DNA from: Halobacillus litoralis
Lineage (GTDB): Bacteria; Bacillota; Bacilli; Bacillales; Halobacillaceae
DNA: 64,000 nt
Direction of reading: 5' to 3'
Assembly (NCBI RefSeq): GCF_020171725.1
Contig: NZ_JAIVAJ010000001.1
Span: 310,001-374,000 of the forward strand
Positions 16,479 through 24,334 of the stretch are shown here, piece by piece (the first letter of the stretch is position 1; each line of letters opens with the position of its first letter). The notes under the pieces were generated by a model. The model saw only the letters and a list, made by a program, of their open reading frames with translations. It was not told where the DNA came from and did not search any database. Made by a program: the position numbers and the translations under genes.

Positions 16479-17606
16479 TCAGTAAGACCGAACAGGAGAA
16501 ATCAGCTGAATATAAGAAGAATGACTTTTCGGCTTGATCACTATAGGACGCATCGCTCCTCCGAAACTGAGCAATGTTTCCTCATCATCCATAAACGCTA
16601 ACGCCTCTTTCAGAAACTGACCGTCTACATAGAGGTCGAGCTCCGCATCTCCTGACACTTTCGTGACCACCTGCTTCTCACTGATGTCGCCCATCTCGTC
16701 AGTACGGGATGAAATGCTCAGTTCAGAGTCATCTTTCAGACGCATCCGGATATTATTATGACGCCAGTCACTCGCAAATAAGCATGCTCGATCCACCGCT
16801 TCGTAAAGCTTTTTCGTATCCAGTGAAATCGTGAGCTTCGACTCGTTCGGAATAAGACTTGAGACATTCGGGTAGGTTCCCTCCAGCAAACGGGAATACA
16901 ATGTGGTGGAGCCTTGGGAAAAGGATATGAAATGTTCGTCTATGTAAAGGCTCAATTCACCGCTCTGCTTATTGATAAGCTTCGACAATGTCACCAGGGA
17001 GCTTGCCGGAACTGTGCAATTCCCTTCTCCACCTGCATTTGTTTCGGTATGTCTCATCGATAGTCTATGAGAATTTGTTGCTACTGCCTTTAGGTGATCA
17101 TTTGAATAAGAGAAGTGAACTCCTGTCAACAGCGGTCTGGACTGATTGGTGGACGCTGCGAAAACGGTCTGCTGGAGCATTTCATTGAATGCTTTTCCAT
17201 CAACGGTAACCGCCTGTTCTTGACGAAGCTCCGGCAGGTTCGGATAATCGTCCGGGTTCATCCCACTCAGCCTGGTCTTCACGTCACCAGATCGAATATG
17301 GGCCACATGATGCTGAACAGAAAACGAAATATCCTCTGATAGCTTCTTGACGAGCGGGCTCAAATATCTCGTCCCGAGTACAATCTCTCCCCTTTGCTTT
17401 ACTTCCAGCACCTTTTTTCCTTCCGAATGCAAAGGAATTTCCTTTACGAGGACGACTTCCGAGTTACTTCCGACGACGATCAGGCGGTCTTCTTCTGCTT
17501 TGATTTTAATTCCTGATAAAATCGGGATTGTGGTTCGTGATGACACAACCGATGAGACTTGTGTGATGACTCTATGAAATCGTTCATGATCTACTACAAA
17601 CTCCAT
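16479..17606 (-). CDS. dnaN: DNA polymerase III beta clamp paralogue
   Basis: A 375-residue sliding clamp with three repeated domains: N-terminal VSSRTTIPILSGIKI, central RPLLTGVHFSYSNDHLKAVA with TNSHRLS, and a C-terminal end QLISPVRSY close to the usual QLILPVRTY that lines the protein-binding pocket. The main dnaN normally sits beside dnaA; here no replication gene is near, so this is probably a second clamp. Alignments would show whether pocket residues are kept. GAGAGGAAG precedes the ATG. An imperfect palindrome (TTACA-TAT-TGTAA) lies upstream, around 17645. Confidence 0.85.
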   Translation of the reverse strand: MEFVVDHERFHRVITQVSSVVSSRTTIPILSGIKIKAEEDRLIVVGSNSEVVLVKEIPLHSEGKKVLEVKQRGEIVLGTRYLSPLVKKLSEDISFSVQHHVAHIRSGDVKTRLSGMNPDDYPNLPELRQEQAVTVDGKAFNEMLQQTVFAASTNQSRPLLTGVHFSYSNDHLKAVATNSHRLSMRHTETNAGGEGNCTVPASSLVTLSKLINKQSGELSLYIDEHFISFSQGSTTLYSRLLEGTYPNVSSLIPNESKLTISLDTKKLYEAVDRACLFASDWRHNNIRMRLKDDSELSISSRTDEMGDISEKQVVTKVSGDAELDLYVDGQFLKEALAFMDDEETLLSFGGAMRPIVIKPKSHSSYIQLISPVRSY

Positions 17607-17790
17607 CCAAACTTCCTCTCAAATAAATGTAATAACGACAACATTTTACAATATGTAACAAAACCATCATATCATACATTCCAATGACTCTTTAAGTCGA
17701 GACAAAATGCCCTAATGTTTATAAAAAAAGATGCTCTCCACATTGAAAGCACCTCCCGTTTATTTTAAAACCATTTCCTTCTCTTCCCAT

Positions 17791-17946
17791 TCAACGCTCT
17801 TCTTTATCTAATAACTCTTTCACTTCCCTTAAGAGTTCATTCTGCTCTTCCTGCTTTTCCGCCAGTCGGTTGGACAGGTTGTCAAGCTTACTGAAGATGA
17901 CAAGAAGCGATAATAACAGGGCCGATAAAGTAATGATTGTCCCCAT
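17791..17946 (-). CDS. 51-residue membrane-coiled-coil protein
   Basis: An N-terminal membrane helix (TIITLSALLLSLLVIFSKL) and a C-terminal charged helix (NRLAEKQEEQNELLREVKEL) that looks like a short coiled coil. AAGGAGGG gives a strong ribosome site. It shares its build with genes at 4521 and 19927, and is the last in a run of minus-strand small genes from 19864. Function unknown. Confidence 0.65.
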   Translation of the reverse strand: MGTIITLSALLLSLLVIFSKLDNLSNRLAEKQEEQNELLREVKELLDKEER

Positions 17947-17964
17947 TTCTCTTCCCTCCTTGTC

Positions 17965-18465
17965 TTAGAAAAATATAAATAGACCGACAATCGCAAGAAC
18001 TACGCCGACGACTCGATTAGCCCCTAATGCAAGGTCGCTCGGTTCTGCTCCACGAAGTTTCCAACCGATTTCAACGTACCAAGCCGCATAGGGGAAAAAG
18101 GCGGCAATCAGTCCGATGATGCTCACGAGTAGACCTGACGGGTTGATGGTACTTTCAGATGAACCGGAGGAGGCTCCGTATTGCAACTTGTACTTTTCCA
18201 TTGCTTCATCAGCGAGGTCCATCTCCCTCATCGTCAACTCAGACGAACCACTGCCGGAACCAATATTCCCTGACTGTTCGTAGGTATAGTGACGACCATT
18301 TTCAAAACGAATCTCATACTGGTATCCGCCGGACCGTTCTTCATAGTTCACGAGAACGGTTTGTCCGTTTGATAACTCGACCTCTTGAAACGATTCCGCT
18401 GAGACGGGCGAGTAAGAAATTAGACTCGCCATAAAAATCAGCAGAATCATAGTTGTGCGTTTCAT
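17965..18465 (-). CDS. Secreted-domain membrane protein
   Basis: A 166-residue protein: signal peptide (ILLIFMASLISYSPVSAES), an outside domain of about 90 residues rich in Gly and Ser, then two membrane helices at the C-terminus with the motif WKLRGAEPSDLAL between them. That motif recalls the DUF6199-type membrane family, which I name only tentatively. AAGGAGAG precedes the ATG. It starts 3 bp after the gene at 18469 and is probably co-transcribed with it. Confidence 0.6.
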   Translation of the reverse strand: MKRTTMILLIFMASLISYSPVSAESFQEVELSNGQTVLVNYEERSGGYQYEIRFENGRHYTYEQSGNIGSGSGSSELTMREMDLADEAMEKYKLQYGASSGSSESTINPSGLLVSIIGLIAAFFPYAAWYVEIGWKLRGAEPSDLALGANRVVGVVLAIVGLFIFF

Positions 18466-18468
18466 GTA

Positions 18469-18720
18469 TTACTCTCCTTGTTCCGTTTTACCTTTTGATG
18501 TCTCACCCTCGTTGGGCACTTCACACTCGAATGAATAATCCTGTCTGAACTTCGATACGCTCACAGAAGGATGCCCTCCTATGTCATAGCACTGCGAGCT
18601 CGCATTCAAAATCTGTTTATGATTGAAATAAGACTGAGAGATCAAAAGAATGCCTCCCATCACCAACGAGAACACAAGCAGCAGAACCGCCAGCTTTTGC
18701 TGAATCTTCACTTTCTTCAT
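18469..18720 (-). CDS. Small single-pass membrane protein
   Basis: An 83-residue protein with one N-terminal membrane helix (LAVLLLVFSLVMGGILLIS) and an outside tail with two cysteines (SSQCYDIGGHPSVSV, SFECEVPNEG) that could form a disulfide. ATG at 18720 follows AGGAGG by nine bases; an ATG at 18756 lies inside the upstream gene. Function unknown. Confidence 0.6.
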   Translation of the reverse strand: MKKVKIQQKLAVLLLVFSLVMGGILLISQSYFNHKQILNASSQCYDIGGHPSVSVSKFRQDYSFECEVPNEGETSKGKTEQGE

Positions 18721-18736
18721 TACCGGCTTCCTCCTT

Positions 18737-19447
18737 TCATGAACCGAATGCTTCATACGATCCGTTTTCCCACACTAATGGCGTTCCTTCACTAAGGATA
18801 ACGCCTTCCAAATTCGTTTCCGCTAATACATGCCGGGCATCCTTTTTCGAGAAAAACACTAACTCCCACTCATCAAAATAGCAGGTGAAAACAAACTCTT
18901 CCTTTTCATCAGTTAGGGTCACAGGTGTTGAACAGAGAATCTCCGGAATCTCATTCTGAATCTCCTCTATCCTGAATTGTCCGTTTTCTTCATAAACATT
19001 GCCATATTTTATGTACTCAGACCCATTTGAGCTTAAGACATACAGAATATCTTTCATGATCAAAAGAGGGATTTTATCTTCGAAAGGGGTGTATTCGTCT
19101 GGACCAAGACTTCTCTCCAGCCTTTTCTGTAAATCAGGTCGATTGTAAATTTCTATCCCCATGCACATACTCATCCAAGCACTTGCCGCTTTGGACATTT
19201 CAGCCATCGTGGTGAACCCGCACCTGTCTTTCAGCTCAAGCCAGGAAACCGGGGTTCCGTATGTAACGATATGACGATCGATCGGGTAATACGCGTGCGG
19301 ACTGGCACTCTCGTTCGATTTAAATCCCTCGGGCATTCTGAAAAACGGGAAAAAGATTTTCGCTGCAAAAGTGAAGGGTTCAGGTAACAAGTCATGCAAA
19401 GCATCGTTCTCCGGATCCCCTTCGTCGATCGGATAATAGAATTTCAT
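18737..19447 (-). CDS. Hypothetical protein, 236 residues
   Basis: A soluble protein with no signal peptide or membrane helix. Recognisable patches are PFFRMPEGFKSNESASPHAY, FTTMAEMSKAASAWMSMCMG and a C-terminal region with FFSKKDARHVLAETN. I do not recognise a family with confidence. AAGGAGGG precedes the ATG. It is followed at 17 bp by the 83-residue membrane protein gene, so they probably share a transcript. Confidence 0.55.
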   Translation of the reverse strand: MKFYYPIDEGDPENDALHDLLPEPFTFAAKIFFPFFRMPEGFKSNESASPHAYYPIDRHIVTYGTPVSWLELKDRCGFTTMAEMSKAASAWMSMCMGIEIYNRPDLQKRLERSLGPDEYTPFEDKIPLLIMKDILYVLSSNGSEYIKYGNVYEENGQFRIEEIQNEIPEILCSTPVTLTDEKEEFVFTCYFDEWELVFFSKKDARHVLAETNLEGVILSEGTPLVWENGSYEAFGS

Positions 19448-19460
19448 CTCTGTTCCCTCC

Positions 19461-19646
19461 TTACTTTTCTTTCAATTTGACAATACCGGAATAGAAGAAA
19501 ACGAATGATGCGCATAAAGCACTTGCTAAATAGGTGGCGTTCAGCCACAAGGCGCCTTCCCCTGAGACTAAACTATGGAGGTCAGACAAACCGCTTACCA
19601 TCAATACACCTGCTAAAGCAAAATGTAATAAAGAACTTTTCAGCAT
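19461..19646 (-). CDS. 61-residue two-helix membrane protein
   Basis: Two hydrophobic segments (LLHFALAGVLMVSGLSDL and ATYLASALCASFVFFYSGIV) and a basic end KLKEK. GGAGGGG precedes the ATG. It lies 13 bp before the 236-residue gene and 23 bp after the zinc-ribbon gene. Function unknown. Confidence 0.6.
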   Translation of the reverse strand: MLKSSLLHFALAGVLMVSGLSDLHSLVSGEGALWLNATYLASALCASFVFFYSGIVKLKEK

Positions 19647-19669
19647 TGTACCCCTCCACCCATTCCAAT

Positions 19670-19864
19670 TTATTTAGTCTTAAACTTCTCAGGCTGCTTC
19701 ACATAGCTTTCGATGATAAATCCACAATCCGTGCACAATACATGCTCCACTTCTGAACCAAATGAGATCGCCTTATGTGTAGGGGTCACTACGGCGTACC
19801 CATTCTGCTTCCCTCTACCTAATTCCTTCCCCCCACATTTCGGGCAAGTATCAGTCGTATCCAT
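19670..19864 (-). CDS. Small zinc-ribbon protein
   Basis: A 64-residue protein with two CxxC knuckles (DTCPKCGG and LCTDCGF), forming a likely zinc ribbon. Related Bacillus proteins are often annotated as TFIIB/TFIIIB-like, which is an annotation by resemblance and says nothing about transcription. GAAGGAGGAG precedes the ATG. It heads a run of small genes on the minus strand. Confidence 0.75.
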   Translation of the reverse strand: MDTTDTCPKCGGKELGRGKQNGYAVVTPTHKAISFGSEVEHVLCTDCGFIIESYVKQPEKFKTK

Positions 19865-19926
19865 ATGAACTCCTCCTTCTTCGTTCCTTTACTTACGTAA
19901 CACATGCGTATTTGGTTCCTGGATAA

Positions 19927-20073
19927 TCATTTATCTTCCAATTTCGCATTAATTTTTTCCAACAGTTCATTTTGTCGATCCATTTTGCTTTCGATTTTAT
20001 TCGTCATCTTCGTCAAGTGGTTCACGATGGACCACAGAGACAGAATCATGACGGCAACAATGATCACTCCCAA
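19927..20073 (-). CDS. 48-residue membrane-coiled-coil protein
   Basis: The start is a TTG at 20073, six bases after AAGGAGGG. The N-terminal membrane helix reads GVIIVAVMILSLWSIVNHL, then comes a charged helix (KIESKMDRQNELLEKINAKL). It resembles the gene at 17791 in design and in the RQNELL/EQNELL patch. Function unknown. Confidence 0.55.
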   Translation of the reverse strand: MGVIIVAVMILSLWSIVNHLTKMTNKIESKMDRQNELLEKINAKLEDK

Positions 20074-20090
20074 TACGATCCCTCCTTAAT

Positions 20091-20708
20091 TTAAAATTTC
20101 ATCCCAAGTTCTTTAAACTCCTCCACAACTTCATCATATCCACTCACGTCACCAAACCCATATTTCGCATACACAAAAGGAACACCCGCAAACCGCGCAG
20201 CTTGAAAATCGCCTTCTGTATCGCCGACGTAGACAGGGCTTTCCAAGTCGTTCCGATCGATCACGAGACGGATGTTTTCCCCTTTTGAAAGCCCGGTTCG
20301 ACCAGGGTTCTCAAAGTCTTCAAAGTAGCGTTCAAGTCTGTGGGAATCATAGAATGTTTCAATATACCCCTCCTGACAGTTGCTGACGATAAAGAGGCGG
20401 TACTTCTTAGCTAGCTGTTGAAGGACCGGTTCGACGTTCGGGTAGAGACGCCCTCCCTGCTTCTTCAAGAATTCCACTTCGGAATCAAAGCATTCATTCA
20501 GAACGCTCCGTTGTTCTTCCTCACTCCAGTGAGGGAACAGCTTCTTACCGATATCATGAATCTGCAGACCCATAATGCTCTCAAGGTCCTTCCTCGTCAT
20601 TGTTTTTTCACCAGGGTGTGTGCGCTGAACGGCCTTATTCCAAGAGTCAAGCACGGTATCAATCGGGTCCCATATCGTTCCGTCCAGGTCAAAAATGATG
20701 CTGTCCAT
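20091..20708 (-). CDS. HAD family hydrolase
   Basis: A 205-residue phosphatase of the HAD superfamily (phosphoglycolate phosphatase-like). The nucleophile motif is IIFDLDGTIWDP, motif II is FIVSNCQEG and the metal motif is VYVGDTEGDFQAA. A helical cap lies between residues 15 and 80. Substrate unknown; small phosphorylated metabolites are usual. AAAGGAGAG precedes the ATG. Confidence 0.88.
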   Translation of the reverse strand: MDSIIFDLDGTIWDPIDTVLDSWNKAVQRTHPGEKTMTRKDLESIMGLQIHDIGKKLFPHWSEEEQRSVLNECFDSEVEFLKKQGGRLYPNVEPVLQQLAKKYRLFIVSNCQEGYIETFYDSHRLERYFEDFENPGRTGLSKGENIRLVIDRNDLESPVYVGDTEGDFQAARFAGVPFVYAKYGFGDVSGYDEVVEEFKELGMKF

Positions 20709-20866
20709 TTTATAAATCTCTCCTTTATTTTTCTTCAGCCATAGCCTTTATAGCTTTATGAAAATCCTTCAGTTTCACTAATACATCATAGATGGTAGAT
20801 AATTCGGCACTCTCACCACCTGCCATAGGTGTTGAGGATTTCGTCTTCGAGCGAATGCCGCGGTCA

Positions 20867-21430
20867 TCAAGAATCCCCTCCTGTGAGCTGAATGATCTGT
20901 TCGATTGTAGCATCGGCGTCCTCCTCATCATGGATAACAAAGACCTGATCTGCTTCCCCATCTTCCGGCATCCCTCCACCGACCGACTCCATCCGCTGGC
21001 GTTCCAACACCTGCGCGAAGTTCGAATAATCCCCTCTAAAAATCCCGGTATCACGTTTGCTCTCCCCCACTCTTTTTTCAAGTACTTTGTCAGGAATGTC
21101 AAAATAGACAATTACGCGGTAGAAGTACTCTATTGGAAAAAAGGTCTCCATCATTTCCTTCCGTCCGTCCTCTTGAAGGTTAGCACTGGCGATGATGAGG
21201 TGAGCTTTTGTATGTTCTGTAGCGTATCGGACAATGAACTGGGAAAGGCCGTGCTTCAATGTGTTCGGCCCTTCTTCAGGCTGCAGCTTCTCATAGTAAC
21301 GATTGATGAAGGCCGCATGATGATCCTGATCTACCACGACCGCTTCCTTTAATCGACGTTCAAGCCTGCGAGCAAATGTCGACTTCCCACTATGCGTTCT
21401 ACCTACCGTAATGACAGCGAGCCGCCTCAC
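20867..21430 (-). CDS. P-loop ATP-binding kinase-like protein
   Basis: A 187-residue P-loop protein with the Walker A GRTHSGKST at residue 10 and a gluconate- or polynucleotide-kinase-like order (ARRLERRL, DQDHHAAF, a Tyr-rich lid). Similar Bacillaceae proteins are annotated as AAA or zeta-toxin-like kinases; no substrate is clear. The start is GTG at 21430, overlapping by 4 bp the stop of the upstream gene, so the pair is translationally coupled. Confidence 0.7.
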   Translation of the reverse strand: MRRLAVITVGRTHSGKSTFARRLERRLKEAVVVDQDHHAAFINRYYEKLQPEEGPNTLKHGLSQFIVRYATEHTKAHLIIASANLQEDGRKEMMETFFPIEYFYRVIVYFDIPDKVLEKRVGESKRDTGIFRGDYSNFAQVLERQRMESVGGGMPEDGEADQVFVIHDEEDADATIEQIIQLTGGDS

Positions 21431-22122
21431 TCGTTCTTCTCCTGATCTTCAAAAGGTGTAATTACGTTCCATCCGCTGCCTTCAAACAATCTTCTCAACG
21501 TCCACAAGTGATCACTTCCGATCAAAAGCAACACCCGTTCTCCGGAGTCGGTCATTTCTGAAACGTGCTTAAAAATTCTATGTTCCCTCTCCGACCATTT
21601 ATTCAAAAATCGAAGCCCGACCGCCTCATCAGATTCATCATGCAGCCCGATAAAGGAGAGGTACATTTCCTCTACGTCACGAATGAATGACGGAGCATTC
21701 AACTGGCGGTATGACGTATAAACAGATTGATTTTCGTTAATCTCCGGATAGCGTTCGGTCGTTCGACTCAGCTGGTCTTGTATGTCTCGTTCAGCATTCT
21801 CAACCGCTTTATGTAAATCCGTAACGTCTTGTTCTGTCATGGTTCCAGCCCAGTTTACGGCGAATACTTTTTTATGCTTCAATTGGCGGGCAAGCCTGAA
21901 CCCGATCTGCTGCAATTCGTCGATGGAAAGATCCCGGTCAGACTCTTGATAGAGGGCATTCAGCTCGTCCTCCTGCGTTCTCTCCCACTCCAACGCTACT
22001 TTATCCGGTTTATATTGTCTGAAAACGTCGACGAGCTCTTTTATTTCCCGCTCTTTTCGTTGAATGATATCCGGATGCTGTTCAAAGTGAAACGTGCCGA
22101 CTAATATCACTTCTTTTTCCAT
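21427..22122 (-). CDS. DUF5694/TraB-like protein
   Basis: A 231-residue protein with the motifs GTFHFEQHP, VALEWERTQE and IGSDHLWTLRRLF. The GTxHF and Glu/His placement fit the TraB/Tiki-like (EreA-type) metal-dependent hydrolase superfamily. Members of the DUF5694 group have no firm function. AAAAGGAGGGG precedes the ATG. It overlaps the P-loop gene by 4 bp. Confidence 0.65.
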   Translation of the reverse strand: MEKEVILVGTFHFEQHPDIIQRKEREIKELVDVFRQYKPDKVALEWERTQEDELNALYQESDRDLSIDELQQIGFRLARQLKHKKVFAVNWAGTMTEQDVTDLHKAVENAERDIQDQLSRTTERYPEINENQSVYTSYRQLNAPSFIRDVEEMYLSFIGLHDESDEAVGLRFLNKWSEREHRIFKHVSEMTDSGERVLLLIGSDHLWTLRRLFEGSGWNVITPFEDQEKNE

Positions 22123-22252
22123 CTACTGGCCCCTCCTTTTGTGATTGGATGTATATGTATGTATCAAATTTTGACAAATGCCACCTTCAGCTTATCACGA
22201 TTTCAACAATCACGAACAGCATAATCTTCCTACTATCTCTCTTCATAAAATG

Positions 22253-22285
22253 AAAAAGACAGGGTCTCACTTCCCCTGTCTTTTT
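22253..22285. terminator. Bidirectional rho-independent terminator
   Basis: AAAAAGACAGGG and CCCTGTCTTTTT flank an 8-nt loop, so it can end transcripts from either side. It lies just after the lipoprotein gene at 22299. Confidence 0.85.
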
Positions 22286-22298
22286 CTTCAAGATCAAG

Positions 22299-22925
22299 TT
22301 ATTCAAATTTCGTTTTAAATACATACGCGATATCATAGTCGGCTAAATCTGATTTATTTTCTTCCGGATTCTCATAGAAGGTCGTCGCAAACGAACTCAT
22401 CCCGTTACCTTCGTCCGAATAACCAATAGCAGAAAGAACGACCTCTCCTTCTCCGACTCTCACATCGCCTGGATAAGTCCCCCACACCATCGATAAGGAT
22501 CGTTCCTCCTCCAAGATGATATCTTCTCCTTCACTGGATCCGGTTGTTCCCCCACTGCTGATGGATAGGTTGAACCTCATCTTATGTCCGTTTCCTTCCT
22601 CTGTTGCTGAAAGGATTATGGAGCCTTTCTCTCCAGGCATCACACCGAGCTTCATAACGGCGTCATCCGTTAAACGCCCTTCTTCATATTTCTCGACCCA
22701 CACTTCGGCTTTCTCAAAGGATGGGTCTACATTGTAATCAAACACGTATGCACCGCCAGAAAGCGTTGTCAAAATAGCTTCTTCACGCTTCGTCAATTCA
22801 GCACTGGATACCACGTTACGTTTGTCCGCTTTCGCTGTTTCCGTTTTTTCAGTTTCTTGATCTGTACAAGCACTTAACATCAATACGACGAAAAACAACG
22901 CACTCCACATGACTTTCTTCTTCAC
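22299..22925 (-). CDS. Lipoprotein, unknown
   Basis: A 208-residue lipoprotein: signal MWSALFFVVLMLSAC with the lipobox Cys, then a Thr/Lys-rich linker (TDQETEKTETAKADK) and a beta-rich domain. GTG at 22925 is taken because GGGAGAGG lies six bases before it. It sits 66 bp downstream of the ger B gene on the same strand and may extend that operon, but a germination role is not shown. Confidence 0.7.
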   Translation of the reverse strand: MKKKVMWSALFFVVLMLSACTDQETEKTETAKADKRNVVSSAELTKREEAILTTLSGGAYVFDYNVDPSFEKAEVWVEKYEEGRLTDDAVMKLGVMPGEKGSIILSATEEGNGHKMRFNLSISSGGTTGSSEGEDIILEEERSLSMVWGTYPGDVRVGEGEVVLSAIGYSDEGNGMSSFATTFYENPEENKSDLADYDIAYVFKTKFE

Positions 22926-22991
22926 ACATACCCTCTCCCTATGATCTCCTATGTATATCCTCAGATTATCATAGTTCATTCATTTTCCAAA

Positions 22992-24095
22992 TTACGTTTG
23001 TTTCCGCTTGGAAAATTTCTTTCTGACTAACAATCCAACTAAGAGTACCAAAGGAAGTAAGAGACCATGAGTTAAGGCGTACGCACTCCACGTCTCGCCG
23101 ACAAATGTCTCAAAGTAGGCAACATCAGGATAGGCGATGATCGACAGGACGACCGTTCCCATGCCGAGCGGAAGAAGAAGCGGACGGTGGTCGTCCATAT
23201 TGAGAAATTGTGCCACTCCTACTGTTGTAGAGTAAACGAGAATGATTAGTTTAAAAAAGATCGTAATCATCCAAATGATCGCAATGATGATTTCCAAACC
23301 TTCCAGAAATCCTGCAATGTTGATTTTCTCTCCGACTTTATAGGTCGGATAAGCGTTCAACCCGGTTAAATCAGCACCGAGAACCAAAAGGGAAATTAAA
23401 GTGATGAGCAATAGAGCAAGCCCCCCTATCACACTGCCCAGCATCCACCCGTGTGTTTTCTTTATCCCTTCCTTCACGTAAGGATAGATCATAAGAAGGG
23501 TGATCATTTCTAAGTACGGTGTACCGATAACGATCCCAGATGCCTTGATAGGTGGCCATATCCCGTTTTCAAAATGAGGCTTCAAGTGCTCCATATTAAT
23601 CTGCGGAGCGACCGAGATCACCATGAAGATGAGAAGCAGCACCATCCAAGGAATAAATATCTCTGCTGAACGGCCCATCGCTTCGATTCCCAAGTACGCG
23701 CCCGCAATGATCACTAAAAGAAATAAGATATGCGTGAATTGAAGGGGGGTTTCAGGTATGATTTGAGTCGTCATGAAATCGCCTATATTCCGAAGGACAA
23801 GGGCTGACAGAATGTAAAGAAACATGAGATAAAATAGATTCAACACACGTCCGATCCAGGGACCGAAAGCATACTGCGCGGCCTGAACAAACGTTTTCCC
23901 CTCTGCTTCCTTTCCCACTTTGCTGTAAAAGAGAGAAAGCAAGAGTCCAACAAGAATAGCCACGATGACCGACAGCCACGCATCCTGTCTCGCTTCAAGT
24001 GCGAGCGGAGTCGGAATGATCAAAATCGAGCTCCCGATTGTAAATAAAATAACGAGAAACATGAACTGACGAGGACTAATCGTTTGGTTATCCAC
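22992..24095 (-). CDS. Spore germinant receptor B subunit
   Basis: A 367-residue permease of the GerAB/GerKB family (APC superfamily) with about ten membrane helices. The start is GTG at 24095, preceded by AAAGGGGTGG. SPRQFMFLVILFTIG opens the first helix. The B subunit is known to bind the germinant in the spore inner membrane. It is the last ger gene of the four-gene block, so the order A-C-small-B matches B. subtilis yfkQ-yfkR-yfkS-yfkT. Confidence 0.9.
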   Translation of the reverse strand: MDNQTISPRQFMFLVILFTIGSSILIIPTPLALEARQDAWLSVIVAILVGLLLSLFYSKVGKEAEGKTFVQAAQYAFGPWIGRVLNLFYLMFLYILSALVLRNIGDFMTTQIIPETPLQFTHILFLLVIIAGAYLGIEAMGRSAEIFIPWMVLLLIFMVISVAPQINMEHLKPHFENGIWPPIKASGIVIGTPYLEMITLLMIYPYVKEGIKKTHGWMLGSVIGGLALLLITLISLLVLGADLTGLNAYPTYKVGEKINIAGFLEGLEIIIAIIWMITIFFKLIILVYSTTVGVAQFLNMDDHRPLLLPLGMGTVVLSIIAYPDVAYFETFVGETWSAYALTHGLLLPLVLLVGLLVRKKFSKRKQT

Positions 24096-24115
24096 TGCTT
24101 CCACCCCTTTCACTA

Positions 24116-24334
24116 TTAAAGTCCAATGGCTTGATAAAAGGCTTGAATCGAGTCGAGAGGATTCGGAACATTTACGCCTCGACTTTCCAAAACACTAACC
24201 GTTGTCGTCAGGAAGAGGATGATGGAAAAGAACCAGATGTCTTTGATCTTCCCCGCCTTCTTCAACCTCGGGAATTCCAGCCAGAAAATGGCGGCTGCAA
24301 CGGCGAGAATTGCGATTGTCGTCCACATCCTCAT
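24116..24334 (-). CDS. Small two-helix protein of the ger operon
   Basis: A 72-residue protein with two membrane helices (TIAILAVAAAIFWL and IWFFSIILFLTTTVSVL) joined by a basic loop (FPRLKKAGKIKD). It overlaps the C subunit gene by 1 bp and is followed 20 bp later by the B subunit. Small proteins of this size (YfkS in B. subtilis) occur in several ger operons; their job is not established. Confidence 0.75.
   Translation of the reverse strand: MRMWTTIAILAVAAAIFWLEFPRLKKAGKIKDIWFFSIILFLTTTVSVLESRGVNVPNPLDSIQAFYQAIGL

Noticed and set aside
20725..20866. Small coding gene ending KAIKAMAEEK
   Set aside because: A short frame exists, but no ribosome site or start fits; it may be leftover sequence after the P-loop gene.
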